From: Myxococcota bacterium
GTDB taxonomy: Bacteria > Myxococcota_A > UBA9160 > UBA4427
Length of the DNA: 64,000 nt
Direction: 5' to 3'
Assembly: GCA_041389495.1 (NCBI GenBank)
Contig: JAWKRT010000003.1
Span: 418,576 to 482,575 of the forward strand
In this document: piece after piece, positions 19,711 through 28,598 of the stretch
How positions within the stretch are numbered: position 1 is the first letter of the stretch
Layout: each line of letters opens with the position of its first letter
Notes under the pieces: model-generated
Seen by the model: only the letters and a program-made list of their open reading frames with translations
The model's database searches: none
What the model was told of the DNA's origin: nothing
Position numbers and translations under genes: made by a program

Positions 19711-20589
19711 GTGGCGATCTCAGCAGGCGACGTGAAGGCGCTCCGCGACCAGACGGGCGCGGGCATGATGGAGTGCAAGCGCGCGCTCTCGGACGCGGAC
19801 GGCGACGTCGAGAAGGCGATCGAGCTGCTGCGCGAGCGCGGGCTCTCGAAGGCGGGCAAGCGCGCGGGGCGCGCCACGAGCGAGGGCGCGGTCGCGGTCG
19901 CGATCGCGGGCGCGCGCGCCGGCCTCGTCGAGCTCGGCTGCGAGACCGACTTCGTGGCCAAGACCGACGCCTTCCTGGCGCTCGCGCAGTCGGTCGCCGA
20001 CGTGGTCGCCGCGAACCCGTCGCTCGACGGCCCGGCGGCCGTCGGCGCCGCGAAGCTCGGCGGCACCACCGTCGCCGACACGATCCAGCAGACGATCGCC
20101 AAGGTGGGCGAGAACATCGAGCTCAAGCGCGCGCAGGGGGTCGACGTCGGCAAGGGCGTGACGGGCGGCTACGTCCACATGGGCGGCAAGCTCGGCGTCG
20201 TGGTCGGCCTCGCGACGGGCGCGTCCGGCGCGGCGGTCGAGGAGCTCGCGAAGGACGTCGCGATGCACGTCGCCGCGGCCGATCCGTCGCCGATCGCGGT
20301 CGACCGCGACGGCGTCGACGCCGACGTCGTCGAGCGCGAGCGCCGCATCCTCACCAACCAGGCGAAGGAGAGCGGCAAGCCCGACGCCGTGGTCGAGAAG
20401 ATGGTGAGCGGCCGCATCAACAAGTTCTTCGCCGAGCACTGCCTGCTCGAGCAGGCCTTCGTGAAGGATCCCGACACGACGATCGGCAAGCTCGTGGCGA
20501 AGGTCGCGAAGGACGTCGGCGCCGACGTCGCGGTCGCGAGCTTCGTGCGGTTCCGCATCGGCGAGGGCGGCGAGGCGACCGAAGGGTGA
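19711..20589 (+). CDS. tsf: Elongation factor Ts
   Basis: 292-residue EF-Ts, which recharges EF-Tu with GTP. The N-terminal UBA-like region carries the signature VKALRDQTGAGMMECKRAL. LVELGCETDFVAKTDAF marks the first core, and the second core ends in ALASFVRFRIGEG-like sequence. The GTG start follows GGAGAGGA and places the protein at the family N-terminus. Its stop overlaps the pyrH start (GTGA), so the two are coupled. Confidence 0.96.
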   Translation: MAISAGDVKALRDQTGAGMMECKRALSDADGDVEKAIELLRERGLSKAGKRAGRATSEGAVAVAIAGARAGLVELGCETDFVAKTDAFLALAQSVADVVAANPSLDGPAAVGAAKLGGTTVADTIQQTIAKVGENIELKRAQGVDVGKGVTGGYVHMGGKLGVVVGLATGASGAAVEELAKDVAMHVAAADPSPIAVDRDGVDADVVERERRILTNQAKESGKPDAVVEKMVSGRINKFFAEHCLLEQAFVKDPDTTIGKLVAKVAKDVGADVAVASFVRFRIGEGGEATEG

Positions 20590-21299
20590 AGCCGGCCTAC
20601 CAGCGCGTGCTCATCAAGTTCTCGGGCGAGGGGCTCGCCGGCGAGACGGGGCACGGCATCGATCCGAAGATCTTCGCGCGCGTGGCGCGCCAGATCCGCG
20701 ACGTGCACGCGCTCGGCGTGCAGGTCTCGATCGTGATCGGCGGCGGGAACATCATCCGCGGCATCAGCGCCGAGAGCGAGGGCATGGACCGCGCTCAGGC
20801 CGACTACATGGGCATGCTCGGCACCGTCATCAACGCGATGGCGCTGCAGGACGCGCTCGAGAAGCTCGGCGTGCCGACGCGCGTGCAGACGGCGCTGCAG
20901 ATCCAGCAGGTGGCGGAGCTGTTCATCCGCCGTCGCGCGATCCGCCACCTCGAGAAGGGCCGCATCGTCATCTTCGCGGGCGGCACCGGGAACCCGTTCT
21001 TCAGCACCGACACCGCCGCGGCGCTCCGCGCCGCGGAGATCGGCGCCGAGGTGATCCTCAAGGCGACGCAGGTCGACGGCGTCTACGACTCCGACCCGTC
21101 GAAGAACGCGGACGCGCGTCGCTACGAGGAGGTCACCTACGCCGAGGCGATGCGCGAGAACCTGCGCTTCATGGATCAGGCCGCGATCGCGCTGTGCCGC
21201 GAGAACGGACTCCCGATCATCGTCTTCGACATGGGCGACGAGGGCAACGTCAAGAAGATCGTGTGCGGGGAGTCGATCGGTACCCGCGTGCACGACTGA
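20586..21299 (+). CDS. pyrH: UMP kinase
   Basis: 237-residue hexameric UMP kinase of the amino-acid-kinase fold. Conserved stretches: LIKFSGEGLAG at the phosphate loop, VIGGGNIIRG, MGMLGTVINAMALQDAL, IFAGGTGNPFFSTDTAAALRA, and LKATQVDGVYDSDP. The GTG start overlaps the tsf stop. Normal length. It channels UMP toward the CTP synthase found later in the window. Confidence 0.97.
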   Translation: MKPAYQRVLIKFSGEGLAGETGHGIDPKIFARVARQIRDVHALGVQVSIVIGGGNIIRGISAESEGMDRAQADYMGMLGTVINAMALQDALEKLGVPTRVQTALQIQQVAELFIRRRAIRHLEKGRIVIFAGGTGNPFFSTDTAAALRAAEIGAEVILKATQVDGVYDSDPSKNADARRYEEVTYAEAMRENLRFMDQAAIALCRENGLPIIVFDMGDEGNVKKIVCGESIGTRVHD

Positions 21300-21341
21300 C
21301 GGAAGCGCGCCGCGCACGCGCGACCCCGGGGAGGAGCGGCG

Positions 21342-21908
21342 ATGGCCGACGAGAACGTCGAACTGGTGCTCGAGGAGACGCGCGAGGCGATGGACAAGGC
21401 GCTGCGCAGCCTGCGCCACGACCTGCAGGGCGTGCGCACCGGGCGCGCGAGCACGGCGCTCGTCGACGGCCTCCAGGTCGACTACTACGGCGCGTCGACG
21501 CCGCTCAACCAGCTCGCCAACCTGAGCACGCCCGAGGCGCGGCTCCTCGTGATCTCGCCCTTCGACAAGTCGACGATCCAGGCGATCGAGCGCGCGATCC
21601 AGGCGAGCGACCTCGGTCTCACGCCGTCGAGCGACGGCAAGGTCATCCGCATCCAGATCCCGCCGCTCACCGAGGAGCGGCGCAAGCAGATGGTGAAGCA
21701 GGTCCACAAGCTCGCCGAGGAGCACAAGGTCGGCGTGCGCGAGAGCCGGCGCGCGGCGCTCTCCATGGTGAAGGACCTCGTGAAGGACGGGCTGCCGCAG
21801 GACGACGGAAAGCGCGCCGAGAAGTCCGTCCAGGACCTGACCGACGAGTTCACGAAGAAGGTCGACGAGATGGCCCAGGCCAAGGAGAAGGAGGTGCTCG
21901 AGGTCTGA
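21342..21908 (+). CDS. frr: Ribosome recycling factor
   Basis: 188-residue RRF. The signature LRSLRHDLQGVRTGRASTAL (three-helix bundle start), YYGASTPLNQLANLS and the C-terminal ELTDEFTKKVDEMAQAKEKEVLEV-like helix are all present. It splits post-termination ribosomes with EF-G. ATG preceded by GGGGAGGAG, a strong site. Follows pyrH by 42 bp, as in many bacteria. Confidence 0.97.
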   Translation: MADENVELVLEETREAMDKALRSLRHDLQGVRTGRASTALVDGLQVDYYGASTPLNQLANLSTPEARLLVISPFDKSTIQAIERAIQASDLGLTPSSDGKVIRIQIPPLTEERRKQMVKQVHKLAEEHKVGVRESRRAALSMVKDLVKDGLPQDDGKRAEKSVQDLTDEFTKKVDEMAQAKEKEVLEV

Positions 21909-21939
21909 CGCGCCGACGCGCCTCGAGCCGGATGCGCCC

Positions 21940-22719
21940 ATGAGCTCCGAGCGCCGCTTGCAGCAAGGCCGGATGCCGCGCCACGTCGCCATCATCATGG
22001 ACGGCAACGGGCGCTGGGCCGAGGCGCGTGGCGAGCCGCGCGTCGCGGGGCATCGCGCCGGCGTCGCGAAGGTGCGCGAGGTGATCCGCGGCGCGCACGA
22101 GCTCGGCATCGGCGTGCTGACGCTCTACGCCTTCTCGCTCGAGAACTGGAACCGCCCGAAGGACGAGGTCGTGGAGCTGATGCGGCTCCTCGAGGAGTAC
22201 ATCGACGTCGAGATCGACGAGGTGATCCGCAACGGCATCGAGCTGCGCGTGCTCGGGCGACTCGACCGGCTGACGCCGCGGCTGCGGCGCAAGATCGAGG
22301 GCGCGATCGCCAAGAGCCAGGGCAACGACGAGATGACGCTCTGCCTCGCGCTGTCCTACGGCGGGCGCGCGGAGATCGTCGATGCGGCGCGCCAGCTCAT
22401 GCGCGACGCCGAGCAGGGCAAGCTGTCGCCCGACGATCTCGACGAGAAGACCTTCGCCGCCTACCTCTACGACCCCGAGATCCCCGACCCCGACCTGCTC
22501 ATCCGCACGGGCGACGAGTACCGCATCTCGAACTTCCTGCTCTGGCAGGTCGCGTACGCCGAGCTGTACTCGACGCCCGTGATGTGGCCCGATTTCTCGA
22601 AGCAGACGCTCGTCGACGCGATCCTCGACTACCAGCGGCGCGAACGCCGCTTCGGCATGACGAGCGCGCAGGTGCGCGCCGGCGGCGCGCCGCCCGAGGG
22701 CGGCACGAGCGGCTCGTGA
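21940..22719 (+). CDS. uppS: Isoprenyl transferase (undecaprenyl diphosphate synthase)
   Basis: 259-residue cis-prenyltransferase that makes the C55 lipid carrier for cell-wall synthesis. Motifs: IIMDGNGRWAEARG with the catalytic Asp, AFSLENWNRP, LALSYGGRAEI and LLIRTGDEYRISNFLLWQVAYAE. ATG at 21940 gives an 11-residue lead; a second ATG 33 bp later would also preserve the core. The stop overlaps dxr as GTGA. Confidence 0.95.
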   Translation: MSSERRLQQGRMPRHVAIIMDGNGRWAEARGEPRVAGHRAGVAKVREVIRGAHELGIGVLTLYAFSLENWNRPKDEVVELMRLLEEYIDVEIDEVIRNGIELRVLGRLDRLTPRLRRKIEGAIAKSQGNDEMTLCLALSYGGRAEIVDAARQLMRDAEQGKLSPDDLDEKTFAAYLYDPEIPDPDLLIRTGDEYRISNFLLWQVAYAELYSTPVMWPDFSKQTLVDAILDYQRRERRFGMTSAQVRAGGAPPEGGTSGS

Positions 22720-23897
22720 AGCGGCTCGCCGTCCTCGGCAGCACGGGCAGCGTCGGCGTGCAGACGCTCGCGGTCGTCGCCGCGAACCCCGACCGCTTCT
22801 GCGTCGCCGCGCTCGCCGCCGGCCGCAACACCGACGTGCTCGCCGAGCAGGTGCGCGCATTCCGTCCCGCGCTCGTCTCCGTCGCCGACGCGGACGGCGC
22901 GCGCGCGCTGCGCGAGCGGCTCGGCGCGGACGCCGCGGGCGTGCGCATCGCCCTCGGCGAGGAGGGGCTCGTCGACGTCGCCACGCACGACGCCGACCTC
23001 GTCGTCGCCGCGCTCGTCGGCGCGGTCGGGCTCGCGCCGACGCTCGCCGCGATCGAGGCCGGCCGCGACGTCGCGCTCGCCAACAAGGAAGTGATGGTGA
23101 TGGCGGGCGCGCTCGTGAACCGCGCGGTCGCGCGGCGCGGCACCGCGCTCCTGCCCGTCGACTCCGAGCACAGCGCCGTCTTCCAGTCGCTCGCCGGCCA
23201 CCGCGCCGAGGACGTCGCGCGCATCGTGCTGACGTGCTCGGGCGGGCCGTTCCGGACGTGGCCCGCCGAGCGCATCGCGCGCGCGACGATCGAGGAGGCG
23301 CTCGCCCACCCGAACTGGGACATGGGCGCGAAGATCACGATCGACTCGTCGACGCTCATGAACAAGGGCCTCGAGGTGATCGAGGCGCGCTGGCTCTTCG
23401 ACCTGCCGCCCGAGCGCATCGACGTCGTCGTGCACCCGGAGTCGATCGTGCACTCGCTCGTCGAGTACCGCGACACGTCGGTGATCGCGCAGCTCGGCCT
23501 CCCCGACATGCGCGTGCCGATCGCGGTGGCGCTCGCCTGGCCCGAGCGCGTGGATCTCGACGTTCCCCGGCTCGATCTCGCGGCGGTCGGCCGGCTCGCG
23601 TTCGAGGCCCCCGACCGCGAGCGCTTCCCGTGCCTCGACCTCGCCTACGAGGCGCTCCGCGGCTCCGAGGCCGCCCCCGCCGTCCTCAACGCCGCGAACG
23701 AGGTGACGGTGGCCGCGTTCCTCGCCGGGCACATGCCGTACCCTGCGATTGCCGATGTCGATGCCGCCGTGCTCGAGGCGCACCTCGCCGAGGCGCGGGG
23801 CGCCCGCGTCCGCGACCTCGACGACGTGCGCGAGGCCGATGCCTGGGGCCGCGCGCGCGCGGGCGAGGCGGTGGCGAAGGCCGGCGCGCGCGCCTAG
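22716..23897 (+). CDS. dxr: 1-deoxy-D-xylulose 5-phosphate reductoisomerase
   Basis: 393-residue DXR, second enzyme of the MEP isoprenoid pathway. NADPH site GSTGSVGVQTL at the N-terminus; metal and substrate motifs PVDSEHSAVFQ, KITIDSSTLMNKGLEVIEA and HPESIVHSLVEY are intact. The C-terminal helical domain includes LNAANEVTVAAFL. GTG start within the uppS stop. It feeds the neighbouring prenyltransferase with isoprenoid precursors, a biologically sensible pairing. Confidence 0.96.
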   Translation: MKRLAVLGSTGSVGVQTLAVVAANPDRFCVAALAAGRNTDVLAEQVRAFRPALVSVADADGARALRERLGADAAGVRIALGEEGLVDVATHDADLVVAALVGAVGLAPTLAAIEAGRDVALANKEVMVMAGALVNRAVARRGTALLPVDSEHSAVFQSLAGHRAEDVARIVLTCSGGPFRTWPAERIARATIEEALAHPNWDMGAKITIDSSTLMNKGLEVIEARWLFDLPPERIDVVVHPESIVHSLVEYRDTSVIAQLGLPDMRVPIAVALAWPERVDLDVPRLDLAAVGRLAFEAPDRERFPCLDLAYEALRGSEAAPAVLNAANEVTVAAFLAGHMPYPAIADVDAAVLEAHLAEARGARVRDLDDVREADAWGRARAGEAVAKAGARA

Positions 23898-23936
23898 CGA
23901 CCCCGGCGGCGACGGCCGGGAGGAGGACGAGCCGCA

Positions 23937-25640
23937 ATGGCCCTGATCGACACGCTCGCCGCGTTCGTGCCGCTGCTCGGCGTCCTGATCTTCATCCACG
24001 AGCTCGGCCACTTCCTCGTCGCGAAGGCGTGCGGCGTGCGCGTGCTGACGTTCTCGCTCGGCTTCGGGTCGCCGATCGGCTTCGGTCGCCACCGGCTGCG
24101 CTGGGAGCGCGGCGGCACGGAGTACGTCGTCGCGTGGATCCCGCTCGGCGGCTACGTGAAGATGCTCGGCGAGAACCTCGCCGTGCAGGGCGAGGACCCG
24201 GAGCCCGAGGTCCTCGACGCGCGCCCCGACGAGTTCCTGAGCGCGAAGCCCGTCTGGCAGAAGCTCGCCATCAGCTTCGCCGGCCCCGCGATGAACCTGG
24301 CCTTCCCGGTCGCCGTGCTCGTCGTCGGCCTGTGGCTCGGCATGCCGCGCGCGGCCGCCGTCGTCGGGACGGTGGACCCGGGCTCGCCCGCGGCCGAGGC
24401 CGGGCTGCGCGCGGGCGACCGCATCGTCGCGATCGACGGCAGCGAGACGCGCTACTGGGACGACGTCGAGGAGGCCGTGCGCGCCGCCCGCGGTGGCGCG
24501 CTCCGCGTCGAGGCCGAGCGCGACGGCGCGCAGCTCGCCGTGCAGGTTCCCGTCGTCGTGCAGAACGGTCTCGACGAGATCGGGCGCGCCGAGCCGCGCG
24601 GCTGGATCGGGATCCAGAACGAGAAGCTGCAGCCGCTCGTCGGCGTGCCGGGTGCGCGCTCGCCGGCCGCGCTCGCCGGGCTGCGCTCGGGCGACCTCGT
24701 CGTGCGCGTCGGCGACGAGGAGATCGGCGACTGGAACGCGCTGGTCGCGGCGTTCGATGCGCGCGCGGGCGCGGCGGTCGAGGTGGCCGTGCGCCGCGGC
24801 GACGGCGCGAGCGGCGGCGCGGGGAGCGGCGGCGCGAGCGCCGCGCCGATCGCGATCGCACTGCCCGCGAGCCAGGGCCTCGCGGCGCTCGGCGTCGTGC
24901 CCGCCTCCGTGCTCGTCGCCGAGGTCGAAGCCGGCTCGGCGGCCGAGGAGGCCGGGCTCGCGCGCGGTGACCTCCTGCTCGAGCTCGACGGCCGGCCGAT
25001 CGGCACGTTCCTGTCGTTCGCCGAGAGCGTGCGCTCGAGCCAGGGCCGCGCGCTCGCGCTCACGTACGCGCGCGAGGGCGACGTACGCGCGACGACGGTG
25101 ACGCCGCGGCTCGTGCAGCGCGACACCGGCCTCGCTCACATGAAGGAGGACGTCTACCAGGTGGGCGTCCGCTCGTTCCCCGTGATGCTGCCGGGCGAGA
25201 CGACGATCGAGCGCCACGCGAACCCGCTCGTCGCGCTGCCGCGCGCTTCCGCGATGGCCTGGGACATCACGAAGGTCTTCCTCAAGGGGCTCGGCCACAT
25301 GCTGAGCGGCGGCGCGGGCATGGACTCGCTCGCCGGACCGATCGGCATCGCCCAGATCTCGCGCCAGTCGCTCGACCTCGGGTGGTGGGCCTACTTCCAG
25401 ATGATGATGCTGATCAGCATCAACCTCGGGATCCTCAACCTGCTTCCGATTCCCGTGCTCGACGGCGGGCAGGCGCTCATCTACTCGATCGAAGGCATCA
25501 AGCGCTCGCCGCTCTCGCTGCGCACGCGCGAGATCGTGCAGGGCTTCGGGCTCGTGATGGTGCTGCTGCTGATGGGCGTCGCGATCGGCAACGACATCCT
25601 GCGGAACTGGTCGAGCTTCTTCGATTGGATCCGCGGGTAG
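23937..25640 (+). CDS. rseP: RIP zinc metalloprotease RseP/SREBP2-like, three PDZ domains
   Basis: 567-residue inner-membrane site-2 protease. The catalytic HELGH (21-25) lies in the first TM helix and the third-ligand motif PIPVLDGGQ near the C-terminal helices. Three PDZ-like repeats are visible: about 138-205 (SPAAEAGLRAGDRIVAIDG), 222-290 (SPAALAGLRSGDLVVRVGD) and 315-390 (SAAEEAGLARGDLLLELDG). E. coli RseP has two and many homologues have one, which explains the extra length. A Gly/Ser-rich linker separates PDZ2 and PDZ3. Follows dxr, as in many proteobacteria. Confidence 0.93.
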   Translation: MALIDTLAAFVPLLGVLIFIHELGHFLVAKACGVRVLTFSLGFGSPIGFGRHRLRWERGGTEYVVAWIPLGGYVKMLGENLAVQGEDPEPEVLDARPDEFLSAKPVWQKLAISFAGPAMNLAFPVAVLVVGLWLGMPRAAAVVGTVDPGSPAAEAGLRAGDRIVAIDGSETRYWDDVEEAVRAARGGALRVEAERDGAQLAVQVPVVVQNGLDEIGRAEPRGWIGIQNEKLQPLVGVPGARSPAALAGLRSGDLVVRVGDEEIGDWNALVAAFDARAGAAVEVAVRRGDGASGGAGSGGASAAPIAIALPASQGLAALGVVPASVLVAEVEAGSAAEEAGLARGDLLLELDGRPIGTFLSFAESVRSSQGRALALTYAREGDVRATTVTPRLVQRDTGLAHMKEDVYQVGVRSFPVMLPGETTIERHANPLVALPRASAMAWDITKVFLKGLGHMLSGGAGMDSLAGPIGIAQISRQSLDLGWWAYFQMMMLISINLGILNLLPIPVLDGGQALIYSIEGIKRSPLSLRTREIVQGFGLVMVLLLMGVAIGNDILRNWSSFFDWIRG

Positions 25641-25652
25641 CGCGCGCGCGCC

Positions 25653-26411
25653 GTGGCCCGTCTCCTGCTCGCGATCGAGTGCGCTTCGCGGCGCGCGAGC
25701 GCGGCGCTCGCGCGCGAGGGCGAGGGCGTCGTCGCGGTGCGCGAGGCCGACCCGGCGCTCCCGCACGCCGCGAGCCTGCTGCCCGCCGTGGACGCACTGC
25801 TCGCGGGGACGGGCGTCCACCTCGACGACCTCGACGCGTTCGCGGTCGCGGTCGGGCCGGGCGCGTTCACGAGCCTGCGCATCGGCATCGCCACCGTGAA
25901 GGGGCTCGCGTTCGCGGCGCCCGGCGTCGCGCCCGTGGTCGCCCCGGTGTCGACGCTCGGCGCGATTGCGCTCGAGACGTTCGAGGGCGCGAGTACGGAG
26001 GCCAGCGTCGACGAGCGCCCGGTCGCAGCCGTCCTCGATGCGCGGCGCGGCGAGGTGTACGCGGGCGTCTTCGAACGCCCGCTGCCGCCCGCGGGCACGG
26101 CCGACCGGCTCGCGCCGGCGTCGCCCGGCGAGCGCGTCGAGGCCGTCGCGGCGCTCGCTCGCGCGCTCCCGCCGCGCGCCCGCCTCGCGGGCGAGCCGCC
26201 GCGCGCGCTGCTCGACGCGCTGCGGGACGCCGGCCGGGACGACGTCGAGCTCGCCCCGCCGCCGGCGCGCCCGCGCGCGGCGGCGGTCGCGGCCCTCGGC
26301 CGCGCCCAGCTCGCGAGCGGGCGCGTCGTCGAGGCCGCCGCGCTCGCGCCGCGCTACCTGCGCCGCCCCGAAGCCGAGGAGAAGCGGCTCCGCGCCGAGC
26401 GGGCGGGGTAG
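25653..26411 (+). CDS. tsaB: tRNA t6A37 biosynthesis protein TsaB
   Basis: 252-residue actin-fold partner of TsaD in threonylcarbamoyl-adenosine formation. N-terminal LLLAIECASRRASAAL, then the conserved FAVAVGPGAFTSLRIGIATVKGLAF and AAVLDARRGEVYAGVF. The C-terminal region is Arg/Ala-rich and less conserved, ending with LAPRYLRRPEAEEKR. Starts at GTG, 12 bp after rseP. TsaD and TsaE are not in the window. Confidence 0.9.
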   Translation: MARLLLAIECASRRASAALAREGEGVVAVREADPALPHAASLLPAVDALLAGTGVHLDDLDAFAVAVGPGAFTSLRIGIATVKGLAFAAPGVAPVVAPVSTLGAIALETFEGASTEASVDERPVAAVLDARRGEVYAGVFERPLPPAGTADRLAPASPGERVEAVAALARALPPRARLAGEPPRALLDALRDAGRDDVELAPPPARPRAAAVAALGRAQLASGRVVEAAALAPRYLRRPEAEEKRLRAERAG

Positions 26412-26737
26412 TGGGCGCGCGCGGACGTGCGCCTTCGTCGGTGGACACCCCGGGGCGCTTCCCGTAGCTTCGCGGCCCTCGAGGGCGTGCGCGGTTCGGG
26501 CGCGCGCCCTCGCTCGTGAGTCGGGCCGGGCGGCCGACGGGCCGGGGCGCGAACGACGTTCTGCGAGCTGGGCCCGCACCGCTCGCGAACGGACCCGAGC
26601 ACGGATCCAGAACGGCTTCGCAGGAGCCCGCGCGGGGCGCGACCGCAGTCGGCACGCACCTCCGGGCTCCCCAACGGCGAATCGACCGGTGCGCGCGCCG
26701 AGGCCGCGCCGCCCGCGATCCGCGGAGATGGACCTCG
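26412..26737. other. Gene-free ilvC leader region with 5' hairpin
   Basis: About 326 bp between tsaB and ilvC. It holds a candidate promoter (26442-26470) and, just after the expected transcription start, a strong hairpin (26481-26511): a 12-bp stem beginning GAGGGCG with one G-T pair and a 7-nt loop. No T tract follows. No leader peptide rich in Ile, Val or Leu codons was found, so classical attenuation is not supported. The remaining leader shows nothing recognisable. Confidence 0.45.
26442..26470 (+). promoter_or_regulatory. Candidate ilvC operon promoter
   Basis: TGGACA (26442-26447) is separated by 17 bp from TAGCTT (26465-26470). The -35 box is one base from consensus; the -10 is weaker. 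The leader to ilvC would be about 260 nt. Confidence 0.5.
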
Positions 26738-27760
26738 ATGGCACTCGACATCTACTACGACAAGGACGCGGACCTCGGTCGGCTCGCCGGCAAGAAGGTC
26801 GCGATCATCGGCTACGGCAGTCAGGGGCACGCGCACGCGCAGAACCTGCACGCGTCGGGCGTCTCGGTCGTGGTCGGCCTGCGGAAGGGCTCGGCGTCGT
26901 GGAAGAAGGCCGAGGGCGCGGGCCTCGAGGTGGCCGAGGTCGCGGCGGCCGCGAAGGCCGCGAAGGTCGTGATGCTGACGCTGCCCGACGAGAAGGCGGC
27001 CCAGGTCTACGCGGAGGAGGTGGCGCCGAACCTCGAGCCCGGCGACTACCTCGCCGTCGCGCACGGGTTCAACATCCACTTCCAGGCCATCGCGCCGCCG
27101 GCGGACGTGAACGTGTTCATGGTCGCGCCGAAGGGGCCGGGCCACACGGTGCGGCAGAACTACGAGGACGGACGCGGCGTGCCGGCGCTGATCGCCGTCC
27201 ACCAGGACCCGACGGGCGACACGAAGGCCGTCGCGCTCGCGTACGCGTCGGGCATCGGCGCCGGCCGCGCGGGCATCATCGAGACGAGCTTCCGCGAGGA
27301 GACGGAGACCGACCTGTTCGGCGAGCAGGCGGTGCTCTGCGGCGGCCTCGTCGCGCTGATGCAGGCGGGCTACGAGACGCTCGTCGACGCCGGCTACGCG
27401 CCCGAGATGGCGTACTTCGAGTGCGTGCACGAGGTGAAGCTGATCGTCGACCTGATCTACGAGGGCGGCATCGCGAACATGCGCTACTCGGTCTCGAACA
27501 CGGCCGAGTACGGCGACTTCACGCGCGGCCCGCGCGTGATCGACGCCGCGACGCGCGCGCGCATGGAGGAGATCCTCGGCGAGATCCAGCGCGGCGAGTT
27601 CGCGAAGGAGTTCATCCTCGAGAACCAGGCCGGCTTCGTCGGCTTCAACGCGAAGCGCCGCATCGCGGCCGAGCATCCGATGGAGGAGGTCGGCGCGAAG
27701 CTGCGCGGGCTCATGCCGTGGCTGCAGCAGCGGCGGCTCGTCGATCGCTCGAAGAACTGA
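26738..27760 (+). CDS. ilvC: Ketol-acid reductoisomerase (class I)
   Basis: 340-residue IlvC of valine and isoleucine synthesis. NADPH site GYGSQGHAHAQNLHASG (about 24-40); metal-binding acidic residues in the helical domain (EEVAPN, ETETDLFGEQAVLCGG, ECVHEVKLIVDLIYEGG). Short class I length. The ATG before ALDIYYDKDADLG is the common N-terminus. It heads a run that continues with psd, pssA and leuB, but the acetolactate synthase genes that often precede ilvC are absent. Confidence 0.97.
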   Translation: MALDIYYDKDADLGRLAGKKVAIIGYGSQGHAHAQNLHASGVSVVVGLRKGSASWKKAEGAGLEVAEVAAAAKAAKVVMLTLPDEKAAQVYAEEVAPNLEPGDYLAVAHGFNIHFQAIAPPADVNVFMVAPKGPGHTVRQNYEDGRGVPALIAVHQDPTGDTKAVALAYASGIGAGRAGIIETSFREETETDLFGEQAVLCGGLVALMQAGYETLVDAGYAPEMAYFECVHEVKLIVDLIYEGGIANMRYSVSNTAEYGDFTRGPRVIDAATRARMEEILGEIQRGEFAKEFILENQAGFVGFNAKRRIAAEHPMEEVGAKLRGLMPWLQQRRLVDRSKN

Positions 27761-27839
27761 GCCGGCGCGCGGGCACCGGCCGCGCGCGCCGTCGAGCGCC
27801 GCGGCGCGCGCGCGGCGGCGCGCCACGAGGGGGAACGCG

Positions 27840-28598
27840 ATGAGCGACGCGGCGCAGCGCGCGGCGGCGGCGGGCGATGCGCCCGGCGCCGCGTTCCGCG
27901 AGCGGCCGACCGAGTGGATCGTGCCCGACGCGTTCGCGCTCGGCGCGGTGCCGCTCGGGCTCGGCGCCCTGTTCGGCGCGCTCGGCCACGCGTGGCTCGC
28001 GGCGCTCGGGCTCGGCCTCGGCGCCTTCGTGCTCGCGTTCTTCCGCAACCCCGAGCGCGCGCTGCCCGGCGACGCCGACGCCGTCGTCGCCCCGGCCGAC
28101 GGGCGCGTGATCGAGGCCGCGCCGGTCGAGCTCGCCGACGGCCGCAAGGCCGTGCGCATCGCGATCTTCCTCTCGGTGTTCGACGTGCACGTGAACCGCA
28201 TGCCCGTCGCGGGCCGCGTCGTCGCGATCGAGCGCGCGGGCAACGCCTACCTCGCGGCCTTCAACCCCGACGCGCTCACGCACAACGTGCGGCTCGACGT
28301 CGTGCTCGCGATGGCGGGCGGCGCGCGCGTCGTCGTCTCGCAGATCACCGGGCTGATCGCGCGCCGCATCGTGTGCCACGCGAAGGTGGGCGACGCGATC
28401 GGGCGCGGACAGCGCTACGGACTGATCCGCTTCGGCTCGCGCACCGACGTCGTGCTGCCGCCCGAGGCCGTCCCGTGCGTCGCGCGCGGCGACCGCGTGC
28501 GCGGCGGCGCGACCGTGATCGCGCGGCTCGCGGGCGCCGACGGTGCGGGCGGAGCGGCGCGCGCGCCGGCGCCCGCGCAGGGAGGATCCACGACGTGA
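27840..28598 (+). CDS. psd: Phosphatidylserine decarboxylase proenzyme
   Basis: 252-residue short-type PSD. Self-cleavage is expected at Gly199-Ser200 in RFGSRTDVVLP, giving the pyruvoyl group. Two hydrophobic stretches (about 31-67) anchor it to the inner membrane. FRNPERALP, VVAPADGRV and FLSVFDVHVNRMP are typical. It converts phosphatidylserine to phosphatidylethanolamine and is coupled by GTGA overlap to pssA, which makes its substrate. ATG with GAGGGGGAA upstream. Confidence 0.95.
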   Translation: MSDAAQRAAAAGDAPGAAFRERPTEWIVPDAFALGAVPLGLGALFGALGHAWLAALGLGLGAFVLAFFRNPERALPGDADAVVAPADGRVIEAAPVELADGRKAVRIAIFLSVFDVHVNRMPVAGRVVAIERAGNAYLAAFNPDALTHNVRLDVVLAMAGGARVVVSQITGLIARRIVCHAKVGDAIGRGQRYGLIRFGSRTDVVLPPEAVPCVARGDRVRGGATVIARLAGADGAGGAARAPAPAQGGSTT

